From CAZAGD01 sp049699975 (GTDB lineage Bacteria > Desulfobacterota > SM23-61), in NCBI GenBank assembly GCA_049699975.1, contig JBNAWB010000071.1:1-15896 (forward strand): DNA of 15,896 bases. The letters run 5' to 3'. Below the pieces are notes generated by a model, which made no database searches, was not told the origin of the DNA, and was given only the letters and a program-made list of their open reading frames with translations. Shown one piece after another: positions 12,703 through 15,896 of this stretch. Each line of letters starts with the position of its first letter. The stretch's first letter is position 1. Position numbers and translations under genes: made by a program.

Positions 12703-14163
12703 TTATTTCCGCCAAAATTCGGGAGCGAAGAGGACGAGGAGGGTGTAAATTTCTAAACGACCTAAAAGCATACAAATAGAAAGGATCCATTTGGCAGCCG
12801 CAGGTAAGTGGGCATAGTTCTCAGTAGGCCCGACGGTGCCTAAGCCGGGGCCGACATTTCCCAAATTTGCGGCAACGGCTGAGATAGAGGTAATAAAATC
12901 CAATCCTAATAGGGCTAAAAAGAGAGAAGCAAAAACAAAAATAATAATGTAAAGGAAGAAAAGAGCCCATACACCACTTAGCGTATCGGGGGAAACTATT
13001 TTCCCACCAAGCTTTACAGGAATGATGGCGTGCGGGTGGATAATTTGCCGAAGTTCTTTGAAACCTTGTTTTAAGAGAATATATATGCGAATGCATTTGA
13101 TAGCCCCGCCGGTGGAACCAGCACAGCCACCGATAAACATGAGGAATAAGAGGAGAAGCTGGGAAGAAATAGGCCATTTTTCAAAATCAGCCGTGCAAAA
13201 TCCAGTAGTAGTTAATATGGAAACTACTTGAAAAATGCTTAGGCGAAAAGCTTTTTCAAAGGTTTCCGGGATGTTATTCCAAATAATAAAGGTAATAATG
13301 AAGGTGCTTACCAAAGTCAATGAAATATAAAAACAAAATTCCTCATCTTGCCAAAGATATCTTAAATTTCCCTTGAGGGTGCGGTAATGTAAGGAGAAAT
13401 TAACTCCAGCCATAAACATAAAAAAAGTAATAACATATTCTATAAAAGGGTTGCGGTAGAATTCAATACTGGCATTCTTAGGAGAAAAACCTCCTGTGGC
13501 CATGGTTGAGAAAGTATGACAGAGGGCCTCATAAAGATTCATACCCCCGAGAAAGAGAAGCAGAACTTCAACCCCGGAAAGCAAAACATATACTTCCCAC
13601 AGAATTCTTGCTGTTTGAGAAATGCGCGGACGCAATTTATCCGCTGTCGGGCCAGGGACTTCAGCTTTATAGAGCTGCATGCCGCCGATGCCTAAAAAGG
13701 GCAGGACGGCCAAAGAGAGAACAATAATCCCCATCCCACCCATCCATTGGGTCAAACTTCGCCAAAATAAAATGGCATGCGAATGTTTTTCGATATCAGT
13801 TAGTATTGTGGAGCCAGTAGTAGTGAAACCGGAGGCTGTTTCAAACCAGGCATCGGTAAAATTATTTAGGCTACCCGTGAACAGATAAGGAAGAGATCCG
13901 AAAAAAGTGGCACTAAGCCAGGCAAAAGCTACAATGGCGAATCCCTCTCTATGGCTCAGTTCTCTTTTATTGTTTCCTCTATTGTTTCCTCGGCATAATA
14001 AGTTCATTAACAATCCGCTCGCTGCTGTTATAGCGATAGAAATAATTAGCCCGAGAGATTGATTCTCTTTATAGATCAAATCCACCAATAAAGGAAGGAT
14101 CATGAAGCCTGCCAGGATGAGGTTTAAGAACCCGACCAGGTAAAAGAGGAGGGCAAAGGACAC
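12703..14163 (-). CDS. trkH: TrkH, membrane subunit of the Trk potassium uptake system
   Basis: TrkH forms the K+-conducting channel of Trk, gated by the cytosolic TrkA ring. The roughly 486-residue protein has many membrane segments and four selectivity-filter repeats: SGFTTTGSTI, TMATGGFS, TTTGFCTADF and LGNVGPGLG, each with the central glycine. KCIRIYILLK after the third repeat provides the usual positively charged stretch. The start is uncertain. GTG at 14163 has GGAG eleven bases upstream, whereas TTG at 14172 would overlap trkA and sit only two bases from the same GGAG. No ATG occurs before the first membrane helix. It follows trkA directly, so the two subunits are co-translated. Confidence 0.93.
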   Translation of the reverse strand: MSFALLFYLVGFLNLILAGFMILPLLVDLIYKENQSLGLIISIAITAASGLLMNLLCRGNNRGNNKRELSHREGFAIVAFAWLSATFFGSLPYLFTGSLNNFTDAWFETASGFTTTGSTILTDIEKHSHAILFWRSLTQWMGGMGIIVLSLAVLPFLGIGGMQLYKAEVPGPTADKLRPRISQTARILWEVYVLLSGVEVLLLFLGGMNLYEALCHTFSTMATGGFSPKNASIEFYRNPFIEYVITFFMFMAGVNFSLHYRTLKGNLRYLWQDEEFCFYISLTLVSTFIITFIIWNNIPETFEKAFRLSIFQVVSILTTTGFCTADFEKWPISSQLLLLFLMFIGGCAGSTGGAIKCIRIYILLKQGFKELRQIIHPHAIIPVKLGGKIVSPDTLSGVWALFFLYIIIFVFASLFLALLGLDFITSISAVAANLGNVGPGLGTVGPTENYAHLPAAAKWILSICMLLGRLEIYTLLVLFAPEFWRK

Positions 14164-14165
14164 GA

Positions 14166-15530
14166 TTACCAATACTCCAGTTTCACGGTTAAGGCCTTCT
14201 CAACTTTGGGAATGGCCGAAGTGAGCGTGAAGATAGTCACGCGATCACCAGGACGAATAACAGTTTTTCCTCCCGGAATAATTACTTGCGAATCCCGGAC
14301 CACTGCGCCGATAATGGCTTCTTTGGGAAAATTTATATCTTTGAGCGGTCGACCTACTAAATCAGAGGTCTCTAAAGCCACTGCTTCAAAGGCCTCGGCA
14401 TTTTCGTCGGGAAGGGTAGATACAGAAAGGATTTTGCCCCGTCGTAAGAATTGGAGAATCCGATTTAAAGCCGCCAAACGTGGGCTGACCACTACATCAA
14501 TACCCAAAGAATGAACAAGGGGAGAATAAACAACTTTATTAATCAGGGTAATTACCCGCTTAGTACCTAATTTTTTAGCCAGCAAAGATAACATAACATT
14601 AGATTCTTCATCATCTGTTACGGCGATGAAGGTGTCCATTTCACCCACATTTTCTTCGATCATCACATCTTGCAGTACCCCATCGGGTTTTAAAGCGACG
14701 ACTTTGTGGCATTTCTCAGCTATTTCCAGGCACCGGGCCTCGTCTTGTTCGATTACTTTAACTTGAATGTCTCGATTTTCCAGCCCCAGGGCCAATTGCA
14801 AACCAATAAGACCTCCGCCCAGGATCATGACCTTCCTTATCGTCCTTCTTTTGTTACCTAAGATCTCAATAGTTTCATTAATATTATCTCGGGCGCATAC
14901 TGAGAATATTATATCCTGAGCTTGCAGGACATCATCACCCTTAGGAATAAAAATTTTTCCTCCCCGCTGAATAGCCACAATTAAAGTATTAGCTTCTGGA
15001 TATTTGCGCCGAATTTCCCCCAAAGAATTTCCGATCAAGGGATTGCCTTCTTGGATGGGTAGACCGACCATGCGCACCAAACCATCAGCGAAATCTGCTA
15101 CGCGGACTGCCCCTGGGACCTCCATTAACTTCAAGATCATGTCCACAACTTCGCGGTCGGGATTAATAACCAAATCGATGTCTAAATGGTCTTTATCGAA
15201 GAGCGGGAGCAGAGCAGAATAATCAGGGTCGCGGACGCGGGCGATCTTCCGGGGAACTTTATTTTGCAGTCCGGCTACCAAGCAGGAGATCATGTTTACT
15301 TCGTCACTATTGGTAACGGCTATAAGTAAAGAAGCTTCAGCGATTCCTGCTTGACGGAGAAGGCTGATACTGCCGCCGCTGCCATGAATGGCTTGCACAT
15401 CTAAGCTATTCTGAATCCGGCGAATTTTCTCCGGATCTCGGTCAATGACCACTACATCTTGTTTTTCCTGCGATAGTCTCTGCGCTAAGTGATAACCAAC
15501 TTCGCCCGCGCCGATAATAATAATACTCAT
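14166..15530 (-). CDS. trkA: TrkA, NAD-binding regulatory subunit of Trk potassium uptake
   Basis: TrkA is the cytosolic ring that binds NAD(H) or nucleotides and gates TrkH. At 454 residues it is the full-length double form. RCK-N 1 starts with IIIIGAGEVGYHLA (3-16; GxGxxG) and acidic D30 at the end of the second strand. TrkA-C 1 spans about 140-215. RCK-N 2 starts with VMILGGGLIGLQLA (234-247), ending its second strand with E261. TrkA-C 2 spans about 375-450. Both nucleotide sites look intact. The ATG has only a weak AAAGAG upstream. It is the first gene of trkA-trkH, with a good promoter about 45 nt before the start. Confidence 0.95.
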   Translation of the reverse strand: MSIIIIGAGEVGYHLAQRLSQEKQDVVVIDRDPEKIRRIQNSLDVQAIHGSGGSISLLRQAGIAEASLLIAVTNSDEVNMISCLVAGLQNKVPRKIARVRDPDYSALLPLFDKDHLDIDLVINPDREVVDMILKLMEVPGAVRVADFADGLVRMVGLPIQEGNPLIGNSLGEIRRKYPEANTLIVAIQRGGKIFIPKGDDVLQAQDIIFSVCARDNINETIEILGNKRRTIRKVMILGGGLIGLQLALGLENRDIQVKVIEQDEARCLEIAEKCHKVVALKPDGVLQDVMIEENVGEMDTFIAVTDDEESNVMLSLLAKKLGTKRVITLINKVVYSPLVHSLGIDVVVSPRLAALNRILQFLRRGKILSVSTLPDENAEAFEAVALETSDLVGRPLKDINFPKEAIIGAVVRDSQVIIPGGKTVIRPGDRVTIFTLTSAIPKVEKALTVKLEYW

Positions 15531-15581
15531 TTATTAATGCTCTTTTGGCGTCGCAAATATTTTTATAAGCGAGACAAATAA

Positions 15582-15630
15582 ATATTATTTTTCTATTTAA
15601 AGATTGTCAAGGGGTATCATCGCTGACCGT
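15582..15630 (-). promoter_or_regulatory. trkA-trkH promoter with upstream ACGGTCAG box
   Basis: Minus strand: a perfect TTGACA (15605-15610), 17-bp spacer, then TAATAT (15582-15587; 4 of 6). Transcription would start near 15575, leaving a leader of about 45 nt, too short for a c-di-AMP riboswitch. ACGGTCAG at 15623-15630 ends 12 bp upstream of the -35, the same sequence and distance as at the dehydrogenase promoter (6872-6920). Confidence 0.65.
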
Positions 15631-15762
15631 TAATCACTTTTAATGAACCCCTCACCCCTGCCCTGGGGAATAAGCTTTGAAACTCCACAGCGCGGCAGAG
15701 CCGCAACCAAAAATCATCCCCCACATTTTCCCCTTTTAGAAGCCGGATCGCAATCCTCTTTT

Positions 15763-15816
15763 CGTCATGGCGAGCGCAGCGTGGGTCGCATCGACCTACG
15801 CTCCCTCGCGATGACA
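15763..15816. repeat. REP-like palindrome, family B, paired copy
   Basis: Two family-B heads face each other: GTCATGGCGAGCGCAGCG from the left and, inverted, GTCATCGCGAGGGAGCGTAG from the right. They can form a long imperfect hairpin; GTCAT at 15764-15768 pairs exactly with ATGAC at 15811-15815. The right half matches the copy at 2081-2118. It lies in the gene-free stretch upstream of trkA. Confidence 0.55.
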
Positions 15817-15896
15817 TTAGGATACAGTCGAAGAGGAAGCAGGGGTTAAAAGTATTTTTGCCACAGAGGATAAAGAGATCACCGAGAATTTAAAGG
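15817..15896. other. Right-edge intergenic sequence
   Basis: No gene is seen here. The phrase CCACAGAGGATAAAGAGATC resembles CACAGAGGACACAGAGA-type dispersed sequences known from other bacterial genomes (from memory), but only one copy is in view. The whole gap from 15531 to the window end holds only the trkA promoter and repeats. Confidence 0.3.

Noticed and set aside
12821..13177. 118-codon open frame on the minus strand
   Set aside because: It is an out-of-frame shadow of trkH, which carries all four filter motifs across this region.
15531..15575. A c-di-AMP riboswitch upstream of trkA
   Set aside because: The predicted leader is only about 45 nt, too short for the known potassium-gene riboswitch, and no matching motif was seen.
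15643..15849. Short overlapping open frames on both strands near the right edge
   Set aside because: They are produced by the family-B palindrome, which keeps frames open; neither has a credible start signal.

Overview
The window reads as a chromosomal segment of an anaerobic, rod-shaped bacterium. It has moderate-to-low GC content, strong AGGAGG-type ribosome binding sites and compact operons. A clostridial Firmicute of the Peptococcaceae/syntroph type is my best guess. It rests on gene content and style only, because there is no rRNA or other marker gene here. No CRISPR array, tRNA, rRNA or complete insertion sequence was seen.

Layout. Positions 1-460 hold no gene, only dispersed repeat material: a REP-like hairpin and a 148-bp element bounded by 15-bp perfect inverted repeats. 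A YegS/BmrU-type lipid kinase (461-1339, minus) and a 66-residue winged-helix protein (1564-1764, minus) follow. From 6251 down to 2196 on the minus strand lies an acyl-CoA catabolic cluster: cupin, acyl-CoA dehydrogenase, AUH-like enoyl-CoA hydratase, HMG-CoA-lyase-like protein and PaaI-type thioesterase. The order dehydrogenase, methylglutaconyl-type hydratase, HMG-CoA-lyase-like enzyme resembles leucine/isovalerate breakdown, but the biotin carboxylase step is absent and the lyase lacks a signature cysteine. A second acyl-CoA dehydrogenase (6969-8108) runs the other way. The 700-bp divergent region between the two transcription units is the most unusual non-coding stretch of the window. It contains a REP-like repeat and a large, diverged inverted repeat (arms about 6532-6655 and 6804-6912) that ends in the promoter of the plus-strand dehydrogenase.

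From 11613 to 8120 on the minus strand is a cell-elongation operon, mreD-mrdA(PBP2)-rodA, without mreB or mreC beside it. Upstream of it is a standalone protein with a coiled coil, a probable winged helix and a PD-(D/E)XK nuclease-like core (11749-12630). A potassium uptake pair, trkA-trkH (15530-12703), comes before that, driven by a good sigma-70/sigma-A-type promoter at 15582-15610.

The most specific regulatory observation is an octamer, ACGGTCAG. It sits exactly 12 bp upstream of the -35 hexamer of both the plus-strand dehydrogenase promoter and the trkA promoter, with a third copy in the other arm of the inverted repeat. All functional statements are from reading motifs; no database search was possible.
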